Shown: in pieces, positions 35,147 through 44,238 of the stretch | Layout: each line of letters opens with the position of its first letter | Position numbering within the stretch: position 1 is the stretch's first letter | Assembly: GCF_040110915.1 (NCBI RefSeq) | Contig: NZ_CP157793.1 | Span: forward strand, 1,376,939 to 1,440,938 | From: Stappia sp. | Lineage (GTDB): Bacteria; Pseudomonadota; Alphaproteobacteria; Rhizobiales; Stappiaceae | Length of the DNA: 64,000 bases | Direction: 5' to 3' | Program-made: the position numbers and the translations under genes | Notes under the pieces: model-generated | What the model was told of the DNA's origin: nothing | Database searches by the model: none | Seen by the model: only the letters and a program-made list of their open reading frames with translations

Positions 35147-35168
35147 GGCGCGCCGCCGGCGGCGCGCC
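35147..35168. repeat. 22-bp perfect palindrome after secF
   Basis: The 22 bases are all G and C and read identically on both strands, between secF and the Mth938-like gene. As RNA it would form an 8- to 9-bp hairpin, a possible mRNA-processing or stability element. No T run follows. Confidence 0.55.
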
Positions 35169-35192
35169 GTGATCTGACGTGAAAGGGCACGC

Positions 35193-35606
35193 ATGACGGA
35201 CGAGGCGAAGCGGGGACGCGGTGCGGGCATCGTCGTGCGCGATGCCCATTATCCGGACCGGGCGCCGATCGAGGCCTATGGCAACGGCGGCTTTCGCTTT
35301 GCCGGCATGTCGCATCGCGGCTCGATCCTCTGCGTGCCGAGCGGCATCTACGGCTTTTCCGTCAGCGACCCGGCCGACCTTGACGTCGAGGCGCTTGCCA
35401 AGGTCTTCGCGGAGCAGGCCGGCATCGAGGTGCTGCTGGTCGGCACGGGCACCGATCTTCGCCCGCTGCCGGCAGACGTGAAGGCGGCGGCGCGCGAAGC
35501 CGGCATCATGGCCGATCCGATGTCCACCGGCGCGGCCGTGCGCACCTTCAATGTGCTGCTTTCCGAAGACCGGGCGGTTGCCGGGGTGTTTCTGGCCGTG
35601 GACTGA
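35193..35606 (+). CDS. Mth938-like protein (DUF498, NDUFAF3 family)
   Basis: A 137-residue soluble alpha/beta protein with the family core Tyr-Gly-Asn-Gly-Gly-Phe-Arg-Phe, a second half with Leu-Leu-Val-Gly-Thr-Gly and Met-Ser-Thr-Gly-Ala-Ala-Val-Arg-Thr-Phe-Asn. The human relative NDUFAF3 assists complex I assembly. It lies downstream of secF, as in many alphaproteobacteria, and directly upstream of an NDUFAF6-type gene. A role in complex I assembly is inference from these relatives. Confidence 0.87.
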   Translation: MTDEAKRGRGAGIVVRDAHYPDRAPIEAYGNGGFRFAGMSHRGSILCVPSGIYGFSVSDPADLDVEALAKVFAEQAGIEVLLVGTGTDLRPLPADVKAAAREAGIMADPMSTGAAVRTFNVLLSEDRAVAGVFLAVD

Positions 35607-35633
35607 GCGGCCGCCAACCCTAAGTGTGCTTGC

Positions 35634-36497
35634 ATGACCGCCACCGCTGCCGGTGCCGCCTCGGACGTCTGTCTGGACCAGGTTCGCACCTACGATTTCG
35701 ACCGCTATCTCTCGCTTCTGTACGCGCCGGAGCGTGATCGCCCTGCGCTGGCCGCGCTCTATGCCTTCAACATGGAGATCGCGCGGGCACGCGAGATCGT
35801 GTCCGATCCCATGCCCGGCGAAATCCGGTTTCAGTGGTGGCGCGACGCGCTGGACGCGCCGGACGGATCGGACGTGGACCAACACCCGGTCGCCGGCGCC
35901 ATCCGCCGGGCGATCGGCGCCTACGCGCTGCCGGCGGCCGCGCTGCACAACCTTATCGACGCGCGGGTCTTCGATCTCTACGACGACCCGATGCCCTGTC
36001 TCGGCGATCTCGAAGGCTACGCGGGGGAGACCTCGTCCGCGCTCATTCAGATGGCGTCCATCGTCCTCAGCCAGGGCCGGGACCCGGGCACGGCGGAGAT
36101 CGCGGGTCACGCGGGCGTCGCCTATGCGCTGACCGGTCTGATGCGCGCGCTGCCCTGGCACGCGCGCCGGCGCCAGCTCTATCTGCCGGCCGATCTTCTG
36201 GAGGCGCATGGCGTCGACCGGGAAACGCTGTTTCGGGGCGAGACGCGCCCGGAGCTCAAGGCGGCGCTGCGCGATCTCGTCGCCGTCGCCCGCCGGCATC
36301 TGGAGGCGACCCGCAAACTGATCGGCCACGCGCCGCGCGAGACCGTGCCGGCCTTCCTGCCCGTGTGCCTCGTCGGGCCCATGCTGGACCGTCTGGAGCG
36401 CCGCGATGTCGATCCGCTGAACACCCCGGTCGATCTCAGCGCCCTGCGCAAGCACTGGATCTTCTGGCGTTCCTGGATGCGGTCGCGGCGCGGCTGA
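35634..36497 (+). CDS. Squalene/phytoene synthase family protein (NDUFAF6-like)
   Basis: A 287-residue all-helical protein of the trans-isoprenyl diphosphate synthase superfamily. It has a Phe-Asp-Arg-Tyr-Leu-Ser start and a Met-Pro-Gly-Glu-Ile-Arg-Phe-Gln-Trp-Trp-Arg-Asp-Ala-Leu segment in place of a clear first Asp-rich motif, which suggests it is not an active squalene synthase. The mitochondrial relative is the complex I factor NDUFAF6. ATG 35634 starts 27 bp after the Mth938-like gene. Confidence 0.82.
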   Translation: MTATAAGAASDVCLDQVRTYDFDRYLSLLYAPERDRPALAALYAFNMEIARAREIVSDPMPGEIRFQWWRDALDAPDGSDVDQHPVAGAIRRAIGAYALPAAALHNLIDARVFDLYDDPMPCLGDLEGYAGETSSALIQMASIVLSQGRDPGTAEIAGHAGVAYALTGLMRALPWHARRRQLYLPADLLEAHGVDRETLFRGETRPELKAALRDLVAVARRHLEATRKLIGHAPRETVPAFLPVCLVGPMLDRLERRDVDPLNTPVDLSALRKHWIFWRSWMRSRRG

Positions 36498-36607
36498 GCG
36501 CGATTATCGCCTTTTGCGGGACTGTTTCGTCTTTCCGTAACCTGGAATTTATCATCGCGCCCTTAGGCTGCGCCGCAACGACGAGTGTGCGAGCAAGGGG
36601 TAAGGAT

Positions 36608-38656
36608 ATGGTCTTTCAGGCGATTGTGCGCCGGGGCCTGTCCGCGGCGGGGGCGTTTTCGGCCAGAATGCTGCGGGTGGCGGTGGTTTCATGTGTCCTG
36701 GGAGGCGGTGCCGTCGCGCCCGTAATGGCCGAGACGACGTTTGCCGCGCTCGATGCGGTCGATGTGGGGCAATTGTCCGACCGGACGGCGGCTCTGTTCG
36801 GCGCGGACGGGCAAGCCGGCGACGGCGCAAGCCTCGAGGCCGCGGAAGAAAACGTCGAACAGGTCAACGAACGCGTCGCCGATCTGGCCGCGTTGCTGCG
36901 CGAATATCCGATCTCGCCGCCGGACATGACCAGCCCGCGCGCCGCGCTCGAGAGCTTCATGCTTCTGATGGCCGAAGCGGTGCGCACGTGGCGCGAGGTG
37001 CGCGACGAATTCCGCGACAGCGGCCAGTTCTTCATGAACGAGGATCAGATCCGCCGGGTCGAGGTCGTCCGGCTTCTGATCTCCAAGGCGCAGGAGATCT
37101 TCGACCTGCGCGACATTCCCGAGACCGCGCGCGATTCGGCGGCCATCGAGATCGTCCTGCAGTTCCAGGAGACGCTGGACCGGATCCTGATGCCGCGCTT
37201 CGACGAAATCCCGGGCGAGGCGGCCGGCTCCTTCCTGGATGCCCGCGAGGCCGCCGAACTGCCCGAACGGTGGACGCTGCCGGGCACCAGCATCGTCTTT
37301 CAGCGTCTCGACGCGAGCCAGGGCGGCGACCAGCGGTACCTGGTGTCGAAGGAGACGGTCGATCGCATTCCCGACGACTACGAGGCGGTGAAGCGCTTCC
37401 CCTCGCGCTCGGATCGCGGCGAGGACATGTACGAATATTACATCTACACGCCGGGCGGCCTCGTCGCGCCGCGCTGGTACGATGTGATCCTCGCCGGGCC
37501 CGAGTGGCTGCAGAACCAGTTCATGTCGCAGGCCTATTGGCAGTGGCTGCTGCTGGTGGCGCTGGTGATCGTGAGCATTTCCATTCCGGTCGCGCTGCAG
37601 CGCTGGAACCGCTGGCGCGCCGTGCCCCTGTCGGATGTGCATCGGCGCCTGCGCGGCTTCCAGCAGCCGTTGCTGCAGCTGCTCGTGGTGATAACCTTCC
37701 GCTATCTGGTCGAGCACCAGATCAACATCACCGGCGCGCCGATGGTGGCGGTCGGCACCTTCTCTTCGGTCGTGCTGTGGGTGACGCTGGCCTGGCTTGC
37801 CTATCAGACGGTGGACCTGATTGCGAGTTACGTCACCAAGAACCCGGCGATGCCGACGGCGAGCCTCGATTCCAGTCTGCTGCTCTCCGCCTTCCGCCTG
37901 TTCGGGCTCGCCTTCGCGGTGATCACCCTCGGCTACGGGGCGACGCGGATCGGCATTCCGATCTACGGCGTCGTCGCCGGTCTGGGTGTCGGCGGTCTGG
38001 CCGTCGCGCTTGCCGCCCAGCCGACGCTGGAAAACCTGATCGGCGGCGTCATCCTCTACGCCGACCGCATGGTGCGGGTGGGAGAATACTGCGAGTTCGA
38101 GGGCTTCGCCGGCACGGTGGAGGATATCGGCATCCGCTCCACGCGCATCCGCTCGCTCGACCGGACGCTGATCACGGTCGCCAACTCGGATCTGGCGAAA
38201 CGCAAGATCGTCAATTTCAGCCGGCGCGACCGCTTCCTCTTCAAGCATGTCATCGGCGTGCGCTACGAGACGCGCAACGATCAGGTCACGGCAATCGCGA
38301 AGGACATTCACGACTATCTGGAGCAGCACGCCAAGGTGCTCGATCAGATGGCGCTGCGCGTGTCGCTCGTCGGCTTCGGCAATTACTCGATCGACATCGA
38401 GATCTTCACCTATATCTCGACGGCGGACCGGGTCGAGTTCCTTGCCATCCAGCAGGAGCTGCTGCTGGAGATCGGGCGGATCGTCAAGCAGAACGGCTCG
38501 GACTTCGCCTTCCCGTCCAATGTGACCTACTTCGGCAAGGATGCGGGCCTGCCGGCTCAGGCCGACACGCCGCCGGCCGATGGTCGCCACGCGGCGGCGG
38601 CCGGATCCGGTGCGATGCCTCTCGACGAGGTGCTGGGCACCGGCAGCGAGGGCTGA
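36608..38656 (+). CDS. MscS-family mechanosensitive ion channel
   Basis: A 682-residue protein. A possible signal peptide (about 8-40) is followed by a periplasmic helical region (about 45-310), then four or more membrane segments (about 312-465) and the MscS pore domain with Gly-Val-Gly-Gly-Leu-Ala-Val-Ala-Leu-Ala-Ala-Gln-Pro-Thr-Leu-Glu-Asn, then the beta and C-terminal domains (Arg-Val-Gly-Glu-Tyr-Cys-Glu-Phe). ATG 36608 follows GGGGTAAGGAT. It is long for MscS (286) and resembles the larger YnaI/YbdG-like class. Confidence 0.88.
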   Translation: MVFQAIVRRGLSAAGAFSARMLRVAVVSCVLGGGAVAPVMAETTFAALDAVDVGQLSDRTAALFGADGQAGDGASLEAAEENVEQVNERVADLAALLREYPISPPDMTSPRAALESFMLLMAEAVRTWREVRDEFRDSGQFFMNEDQIRRVEVVRLLISKAQEIFDLRDIPETARDSAAIEIVLQFQETLDRILMPRFDEIPGEAAGSFLDAREAAELPERWTLPGTSIVFQRLDASQGGDQRYLVSKETVDRIPDDYEAVKRFPSRSDRGEDMYEYYIYTPGGLVAPRWYDVILAGPEWLQNQFMSQAYWQWLLLVALVIVSISIPVALQRWNRWRAVPLSDVHRRLRGFQQPLLQLLVVITFRYLVEHQINITGAPMVAVGTFSSVVLWVTLAWLAYQTVDLIASYVTKNPAMPTASLDSSLLLSAFRLFGLAFAVITLGYGATRIGIPIYGVVAGLGVGGLAVALAAQPTLENLIGGVILYADRMVRVGEYCEFEGFAGTVEDIGIRSTRIRSLDRTLITVANSDLAKRKIVNFSRRDRFLFKHVIGVRYETRNDQVTAIAKDIHDYLEQHAKVLDQMALRVSLVGFGNYSIDIEIFTYISTADRVEFLAIQQELLLEIGRIVKQNGSDFAFPSNVTYFGKDAGLPAQADTPPADGRHAAAAGSGAMPLDEVLGTGSEG

Positions 38657-38693
38657 TCGGGATCGCCACCCGCCGGGGCGCGCGGGCGGTCGA

Positions 38694-40106
38694 CTACTCG
38701 GCCGCCTCGCGCGCCGGCACGGTGCGGGCGATCCACTCGGCGAAGGCCGCCTTCGCCCGGTCGGTCATGGCGCGCTTCTTGGCGCGTGTCTTGTCCTTGC
38801 CCTTCAGCCGCTTGCCCTCGGCATCGGTCTTCGGCGTCTCGACCGGCGGGAACAGGCCGAAATTCACGTTCATCGGCTGGAAGGAGCGCGGGCCCGGCTC
38901 GTCGCGCAGGATGTGCCCGCCGGTGATATGGCCGAGCAGCGCGCCCATGGCGGTCGTCTCGGGCGGCGGCGGGCAGGCGACGCCGAGGCGTTCGCTGGCG
39001 GCGAAGAGCCCGGCCATGCAGCCCACGCTCGCCGATTCCACGTAGCCCTCGCAGCCGGTGATCTGCCCGGCGAAGCGCAGCGCCGGGCGCGCCTTGAGCC
39101 GCAAGGTGCCGTCGAGCAGTTTCGGCGAGTTCAGGAAGGTGTTGCGGTGCAATCCGCCGAGGCGGGCGAAGACCGCATTCTCCAGCCCCGGGATCGTGCG
39201 GAACACCTCGAGCTGGGCGCCGTGGCGCAGCTTGGTCTGGAACCCGACCATGTTGTAGAGCGTGCCGAGCGCGTTGTCCTGGCGCAGCTGCACGACCGCA
39301 TAGGCCTTTTCGTGGGGCTTGTGCGCGTTGGTCAGGCCCATCGGCTTCATCGGGCCGTGGCGCAGGGTCTCGCGACCGCGCTCGGCCATCACCTCGATGG
39401 GCAGGCAGCCGTCGAAATAGGGGGTGTTGGCCTCCCACTCCTTGAACTCGGTCTTGGGCGCGGCGATCAGCGCGTCGATGAAGGCGTCGTATTGCGCCTT
39501 GTCCATCGGGCAGTTGATGTAATCCTTGCCGGTGCCGCCGGGGCCGACCTTGTCGTAGCGCGACTGGAACCAGGCGACGTCCATGTCGACGGAGTCGAAA
39601 TGCAGAATCGGGGCGATGGCGTCGAAGAAGGCGAGCGCGTCCTCGCCCGTCGCCTCGAGAATGGCCTCGGACAAGGCCGGCGAGGTGAGGGGGCCGGTTG
39701 CCACGATCACGCTGTCCCAGTCCTGCGGCGGCAGTCCGGCGATTTCCTCGCGCACGATGGTGATGAGCGGATGGGCCTCCAGCTCCGCGGTGACGGCGGC
39801 CGCGAAGCCCTCGCGGTCCACGGCGAGCGCGCCGCCGGCCGGCACCTGATGGCTGTCGGCCGCCGACATGATCAGCGAGCCGGCCGCGCGCAGCTCCGCG
39901 TGAAGAAGGCCGACGGCGTTGGTCTCGGCATCGTCGGAGCGGAAGGAATTGGAGCAGACGAGTTCCGCCAGATCCTGCGTCTTGTGCGCGTCCGTGCCCT
40001 GCTCGGGGCGCATTTCGTGCAGGACGACGGGCACGCCGCGCCGGGCGATCTGCCAGGCGGCCTCGGAGCCGGCCAGACCGCCGCCGATGACATGAATGGG
40101 CTGCAT
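38694..40106 (-). CDS. trmFO: Methylenetetrahydrofolate-tRNA-(uracil-5-)-methyltransferase
   Basis: Makes 5-methyluridine at position 54 of tRNA using methylene-folate and FADH2. The 470-residue flavoprotein starts with [10 protein letters not shown], the FAD site, and contains Glu-Met-Arg-Pro and the conserved Cys-Ser-Asn-Ser-Phe-Arg-Ser. ATG is at 40106. Confidence 0.96.
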   Translation of the reverse strand: MQPIHVIGGGLAGSEAAWQIARRGVPVVLHEMRPEQGTDAHKTQDLAELVCSNSFRSDDAETNAVGLLHAELRAAGSLIMSAADSHQVPAGGALAVDREGFAAAVTAELEAHPLITIVREEIAGLPPQDWDSVIVATGPLTSPALSEAILEATGEDALAFFDAIAPILHFDSVDMDVAWFQSRYDKVGPGGTGKDYINCPMDKAQYDAFIDALIAAPKTEFKEWEANTPYFDGCLPIEVMAERGRETLRHGPMKPMGLTNAHKPHEKAYAVVQLRQDNALGTLYNMVGFQTKLRHGAQLEVFRTIPGLENAVFARLGGLHRNTFLNSPKLLDGTLRLKARPALRFAGQITGCEGYVESASVGCMAGLFAASERLGVACPPPPETTAMGALLGHITGGHILRDEPGPRSFQPMNVNFGLFPPVETPKTDAEGKRLKGKDKTRAKKRAMTDRAKAAFAEWIARTVPAREAAE

Positions 40107-40239
40107 GGCGTCCTCTTCCTCGTTTCGGCGCAAAGCCTGTGCGCCGGGGTGTGGCAAATATTGGCGCTCACTTAGCGCGTCCCCTTTGCCGTGACAATCG
40201 AAGCGGCGATAACAGGGCCTCCAAGGGAGAACCGCAACC

Positions 40240-40860
40240 GTGATTCGCTTCAGTCCCGTCGTCGCCGTGCTGTCGCTCCTGTGCGCATCCGCGCTTGCCG
40301 GCTGCGCGGGCCAGGCAGCAGGCGGCGCGGCCTCCTGGTATGCCGCCCATGACGGCGTGGCGCCGCGCGCCAGCCGCATCTATGTGTGTCACGCCTTCGG
40401 CTGCGCGCGAAAGACCGCCGTGACCTATTCGGCCCGCGACCGGGCGCGGCTGCAGCGGATCCTGGCGCGCGGGCGGGCGTCGCCCGAGGCGGAACGCGCG
40501 GCAATTGCCCGCGCTATCGCCTGGGCCGAGACGAAGGCGGGGCCGGTCGTCGGATCGCAGGGCGATGTCGGCGGCTTCGACCTGCACAATTCCGGCGTGC
40601 CGGGGCAGATGGACTGCATCGACGAGGCGACCAACACCACCAGCGTGCTGCTGCTGGCCGAACGCCACGGCTACCTGCGTCACCACAAGGTGGTCCGGCC
40701 CGTCGCGCGCGGCTTCTTCCTCGACGGGCGCTATCCGCATGCCACCGCCGTGGTGCGCGAAACCGGCGGCGCGGCTTTCGCGATCGATTCCTGGCCAAGG
40801 GCCAATGGCGAACCGCCGGTCATCCAGCCGCTGGAAAAGTGGTTCGCGGAGCGCGCCTGA
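40240..40860 (+). CDS. Lipoprotein, possible papain-like/transglutaminase-like enzyme
   Basis: A 206-residue lipoprotein of unknown family. The start is GTG 40240 with AAGGGAGA before it. The signal ends Ala-Leu-Ala-Gly-Cys with the lipid Cys at 22. Later come Cys126 (Met-Asp-Cys-Ile-Asp-Glu-Ala-Thr), His167 (Tyr-Pro-His-Ala-Thr-Ala-Val-Val) and Asp183 (Phe-Ala-Ile-Asp-Ser-Trp), in the spacing and context of a Cys-His-Asp triad of the bacterial transglutaminase-like peptidases. Cys59 and Cys64 (Val-Cys-x4-Cys type) might form a disulfide. Divergent from trmFO. Function is inference; the triad is not proven. Confidence 0.65.
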   Translation: MIRFSPVVAVLSLLCASALAGCAGQAAGGAASWYAAHDGVAPRASRIYVCHAFGCARKTAVTYSARDRARLQRILARGRASPEAERAAIARAIAWAETKAGPVVGSQGDVGGFDLHNSGVPGQMDCIDEATNTTSVLLLAERHGYLRHHKVVRPVARGFFLDGRYPHATAVVRETGGAAFAIDSWPRANGEPPVIQPLEKWFAERA

Positions 40861-41027
40861 TCGCAGCGCCCGGGAGCCGGGCCGCTGACCTTGAGAGAAA
40901 ACACGTCGCGCGCGCGGTGATCGTTTCCGGTGGCGCACGTCGGTATGCAACCCTGCGATGCGTCCCGGTTGCAGTCATGCGGCAGGCTGGGGAAGATGAA
41001 TTCTTGCGATGACTGGCAAGCACAAAG

Positions 41028-41057
41028 AAAAAAAGCAAGGCCCAAAGGCCTTGCTTT
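41028..41057 (-). terminator. Strong intrinsic terminator on the minus strand
   Basis: Arms AAAGCAAGGCC (41032-41042) and GGCCTTGCTTT (41047-41057) pair perfectly over 11 bp around CAAA. On the minus strand it is followed by a T run (complement of the A run at 41028-41034). No minus-strand protein gene lies close upstream of it, so it should serve an RNA gene. Confidence 0.85.
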
Positions 41058-41219
41058 AAAGTCTTCGCGTATCGCACCTTCCGACACAGACCATGTAAAG
41101 AACATGATCCGCGGGCAGCAGCTTCTCAGCGCGCCAGAAGGCTGTTCCTCCCAAGACTCAGACCGCGATGTCTGCTTTTTGGCAAATGACAGCCTTGCGG
41201 TGTCTTTGCCTTGTTATGG
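41028..41219 (-). ncRNA. Candidate structured small RNA
   Basis: Read on the minus strand, about 190 bases up to the terminator can fold: CAGAC/GTCTG (41159-41174), a CAG-x-CTTCT hairpin with AGAAG-CTG (41119-41144), CATGT/ACATG (41092-41106), and AGTCTT (41153-41158) pairing with AAGACT (41060-41065) to close a multi-branched unit. A possible promoter is GTGACA (41249-41254), 17 bp, TAATGT (41226-41231). I could not assign it to 6S RNA, SRP RNA, tmRNA or RNase P. Start and identity are inference. Confidence 0.45.
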
Positions 41220-41501
41220 TCACGGACATTACCGTATCGACATGGCGTTGTCACCATTTTGTGCAGGGGCCGCTCATTTTTTTTGCGTCCGCCCCCTTGC
41301 GGCGAATGATCGGCAAGATCGAAGGGCGTTCGCGACACATTCGGTCGCGCCGCGCCGAAGGCGTGACCATTGCGGTCGCGGGTCTTGTGTTTTCCCGGCG
41401 CATGCGCTTTGACTGCCCAAATCGAGTTTTCGTGTCCGCGCCGCGTCGGCGCCGGCATGTTTCCATTCCGCCCGAGCCAAACCGCCGTAGAGTGAGCCTG
41501 C

Positions 41502-42833
41502 ATGCGCCTGTCCCGCTATTTCCTCCCCATTCTCAAGGAAACGCCCAAGGAGGCGGAGATCGTCTCGCATCGCCTGATGCTGCGGGCGGGCATGATCCGT
41601 CAGGAGGCCGCCGGCATCTATGCCTGGCTGCCGCTCGGGTTCCGGGTGTTGAAGAAGATCGAGCAGATCGTGCGCGAGGAGCAGAACCGCGCCGGGGCGC
41701 AGGAACTGCTGATGCCGACCATCCAGCCGTCGGATCTCTGGATAGAGAGCGGGCGCTACAACGCCTACGGCAAGGAGATGCTGCGCATCACCGACCGGCA
41801 CGACCGGGCGCTGCTGTTCGGGCCGACCAACGAGGAGATGATCACGGAGATCTTCCGCTCGGCGGTGCGCTCCTACAAGGATCTGCCGCTCAACCTCTAT
41901 CACATCCAGTGGAAGTTCCGGGACGAGGTGCGCCCGCGCTTCGGCATCATGCGCGGCCGCGAGTTCCTGATGAAGGACGCCTATTCCTTCGATCTCGACA
42001 AGGACAGCGCGCGCCACGCCTACAACCGGATGTTCGTTGCCTATCTGCGCACCTTCGACCGCATGGGCCTGAAGGCGATCCCGATGCGCGCCGACACCGG
42101 CCCGATCGGCGGCGACATGAGCCACGAGTTCATCATTCTCGCCGACACCGGCGAGAGCGAGGTGTTCTGCGACGAGGCGCTGATGGGCCTGCCGATTCCC
42201 GGCGCCGACACCGATTTCGACGCCGACCTGTCGCCGGTCATCGAAGCCTGGACGACGCCCTATGCCGCGACCGACGAGATGCACGACGCGGCCGCCTTCG
42301 CCGACGTGCCGGAGGCGCGGCGCATGTCGGCGCGCGGCATCGAGGTCGGCCACATCTTCTATTTCGGCACCAAATACTCCGAGCCGATGAACGCCCGTGT
42401 CGCCGGTCCCGACGGCGTCGAGGTGCCGGTGCACATGGGCTCCTACGGTGTCGGCGTGTCGCGTCTGCTCGGCGCGATCATCGAGGCCCATCATGACGAC
42501 GACGGCATCGTGTGGCCGGCCTCGGTCGCGCCCTTCCACGTCGGGCTGATCAACCTGAAGCCCGGCGACGCGGCGGCGGACGCGGCCTGCACGGATCTGG
42601 AGACCCAGCTCGAGGCGGCCGGCATCGAGGTTCTCCTCGACGACGTCGACACGCGCGCCGGCGCGAAATTCGCGACGATGGACCTGATCGGCCTGCCGTG
42701 GCAGCTCGTCGTCGGCCCGCGCGGGCTCAAGGAGGGTGTCGTGGAGCTCAAGAATCGGGCAAGCGGAGAGCGCGTCACGGTTTCGCCGCAGGAGGCGGTC
42801 AATCGGCTTGTGGACGCATTGACCGTGCGTTGA
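41502..42833 (+). CDS. proS: Proline-tRNA ligase (short alphaproteobacterial type)
   Basis: Class II synthetase that charges tRNA-Pro. At 443 residues it lacks the about 180-residue editing insertion of E. coli ProS, as is usual in this class. Motif 2 is Phe-Arg-Asp-Glu-x-Arg-Pro-Arg-Phe-Gly and motif 3 is Gly-x-Gly-Val-Ser-Arg. It would depend on a separate trans-editing protein to remove mischarged Ala. Confidence 0.96.
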   Translation: MRLSRYFLPILKETPKEAEIVSHRLMLRAGMIRQEAAGIYAWLPLGFRVLKKIEQIVREEQNRAGAQELLMPTIQPSDLWIESGRYNAYGKEMLRITDRHDRALLFGPTNEEMITEIFRSAVRSYKDLPLNLYHIQWKFRDEVRPRFGIMRGREFLMKDAYSFDLDKDSARHAYNRMFVAYLRTFDRMGLKAIPMRADTGPIGGDMSHEFIILADTGESEVFCDEALMGLPIPGADTDFDADLSPVIEAWTTPYAATDEMHDAAAFADVPEARRMSARGIEVGHIFYFGTKYSEPMNARVAGPDGVEVPVHMGSYGVGVSRLLGAIIEAHHDDDGIVWPASVAPFHVGLINLKPGDAAADAACTDLETQLEAAGIEVLLDDVDTRAGAKFATMDLIGLPWQLVVGPRGLKEGVVELKNRASGERVTVSPQEAVNRLVDALTVR

Positions 42834-42854
42834 GCGGAGCGCGCGCGGAGCAAT

Positions 42855-42945
42855 GACAGGCGCGGGGGCGCGACCGCGCGGGAAGAAGACAGGCGCGGGG
42901 GCGCGACCGCGCAGAGCAACAAGAGGCGCGGGGGCAAGAAAGGCG
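42855..42945 (+). repeat. 33-bp tandem repeats between proS and lolC
   Basis: The 25-bp stretch 42855-42879 is repeated exactly at 42888-42912, a 33-bp period; a third, degraded unit starts about 42921. If translated from an upstream start at 42853 the units would give 11-residue repeats (Thr-Gly-Ala-Gly-Ala-Arg-Pro-Arg type). I regard it as noncoding spacer. Confidence 0.75.
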
Positions 42946-42948
42946 AGC

Positions 42949-44238
42949 ATGAGCGAGGATGCGACGGCAACCGGACGGGGCGGCGAGACGCGGCCGTTCG
43001 CGGCGTTCGAGTGGATGCTCGCCGGCCGGTACCTGCGTTCGCGCCGGCGCGAGACCTTCATCTCGGTGATCGCCGGCTTCTCCTTTCTCGGCATCATGCT
43101 CGGCGTCGCCACGCTGATCATCGTGATGGCGGTGATGAACGGCTTTCGCGGCGAGCTTCTGTCCAAGATCCTCGGCATCAACGGTCATCTCCTGATCCAG
43201 CCCGTGGGCAGCGAGCTTGACGATTACGACGCGGTCGCCGCGCGGGTGGAGAACCTGGAAGGTGTCGTCTTCACGCTGCCCTTCGTGGAGGGGCAGGTGC
43301 TGGCGTCGGGGCCGTCGGGCTCCTTCGGCGCGCTGGTGCGCGGCGTGCGCGGCGTCGATCTGCGCAAGCTGCCGCTGGTCGCCGACACGGTCACCGCCGG
43401 GTCTCTCGACGGGTTCGACGAGGGGCAGGGGATTGCCATCGGCACGCGCATGGCGCGTCAGCTCGGCGTCACCATCGGCGACCGGGTGACCCTGGTCAGT
43501 CCGCGCGGCAACGTCACCGCGATGGGTGTCACGCCGCGGGTGAAGGGCTATCCGGTCGCCGCGATCTTCGAGATCGGCATGTCGGAATACGACGGCACCA
43601 TCGCCTTCATGCCGCTGAGCGAGGCCCAGCTCTACTTCAACCAGGAAGGCATCGTCACCGGCATCGAGGTGTTCACCGACGATCCCGACAGCGTCGGCGC
43701 CATGCGGCCGCTGATCGAGGAGGGGGCCGGACGTCCCGCCTATGTCAGCGACTGGCGGCTGCGCAACGTCACCTTCTTCTCCGCCCTCGAGGTGGAGCGC
43801 AACGTGATGTTCCTGATCCTGACGCTGATCGTGCTGGTCGCCGCCCTCAACATCATCTCCGGCATGACCATGCTGGTGAAGGACAAGGGGCGCGACATCG
43901 CGATCCTGCGCACCATGGGTGCGACGCGTGGCGCGATCATGCGGGTCTTCGTCATCACCGGATCGAGCATCGGGGTCGTCGGCACGCTGGCCGGCTTCGT
44001 GCTCGGCTTCGTGGTGTGCCTGAACATCGAGAGCATTCGTCAGGCGATTTCCTGGATGACACGCACCGAGCTCTTCTCGCCGGAACTCTATTATCTGAGC
44101 CGTCTGCCGGCGGAGATGGACACCGGCGAGACCATCTCCGTGGTCGTGATGGCCATGGTGCTGTCGCTTCTCGCCACGCTCTACCCGGCGTGGCGGGCGG
44201 CGCGGCTCGATCCGGTCGAGGCCCTGCGGTACGAATGA
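42949..44238 (+). CDS. lolC: Lipoprotein-releasing system transmembrane protein (LolC/LolE family)
   Basis: Inner-membrane part of the LolCDE exporter that releases outer-membrane lipoproteins to LolA. The 429 residues have one N-terminal membrane segment, a large periplasmic domain (about 65-295) and three C-terminal FtsX segments. It has Ile-Ser-Val-Ile-Ala-Gly-Phe-Ser after helix 1 start. Only one such subunit is encoded here, typical of alphaproteobacterial loci with a single LolC/E-like protein. I start at ATG 42949; upstream starts would read the repeats. lolD overlaps its stop (ATGA). Confidence 0.93.
   Translation: MSEDATATGRGGETRPFAAFEWMLAGRYLRSRRRETFISVIAGFSFLGIMLGVATLIIVMAVMNGFRGELLSKILGINGHLLIQPVGSELDDYDAVAARVENLEGVVFTLPFVEGQVLASGPSGSFGALVRGVRGVDLRKLPLVADTVTAGSLDGFDEGQGIAIGTRMARQLGVTIGDRVTLVSPRGNVTAMGVTPRVKGYPVAAIFEIGMSEYDGTIAFMPLSEAQLYFNQEGIVTGIEVFTDDPDSVGAMRPLIEEGAGRPAYVSDWRLRNVTFFSALEVERNVMFLILTLIVLVAALNIISGMTMLVKDKGRDIAILRTMGATRGAIMRVFVITGSSIGVVGTLAGFVLGFVVCLNIESIRQAISWMTRTELFSPELYYLSRLPAEMDTGETISVVVMAMVLSLLATLYPAWRAARLDPVEALRYE

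Larger units (their letters stand above)
40861..41501. other. 641-bp interval between the lipoprotein gene and proS
   Basis: No convincing protein gene. It holds a strong minus-strand terminator (41028-41057), a structured RNA candidate upstream of it, an AT-rich stretch at about 41180-41290 that includes TTTTTTTT, and the presumed proS promoter. Confidence 0.6.

Noticed and set aside
35834..38656. A single 940-codon frame that would fuse the MscS channel to the end of the phytoene-synthase-like gene region
   Set aside because: The phytoene-synthase-like protein ends in another frame at 36497; the channel has its own start at 36608 with GGGGTAAGGAT before it, and the upstream part has no domain.
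41126..41503. A 125-codon minus-strand frame upstream of proS
   Set aside because: No ribosome site, no domain, and odd composition; the candidate small RNA overlaps its end, and the proS promoter lies within it.
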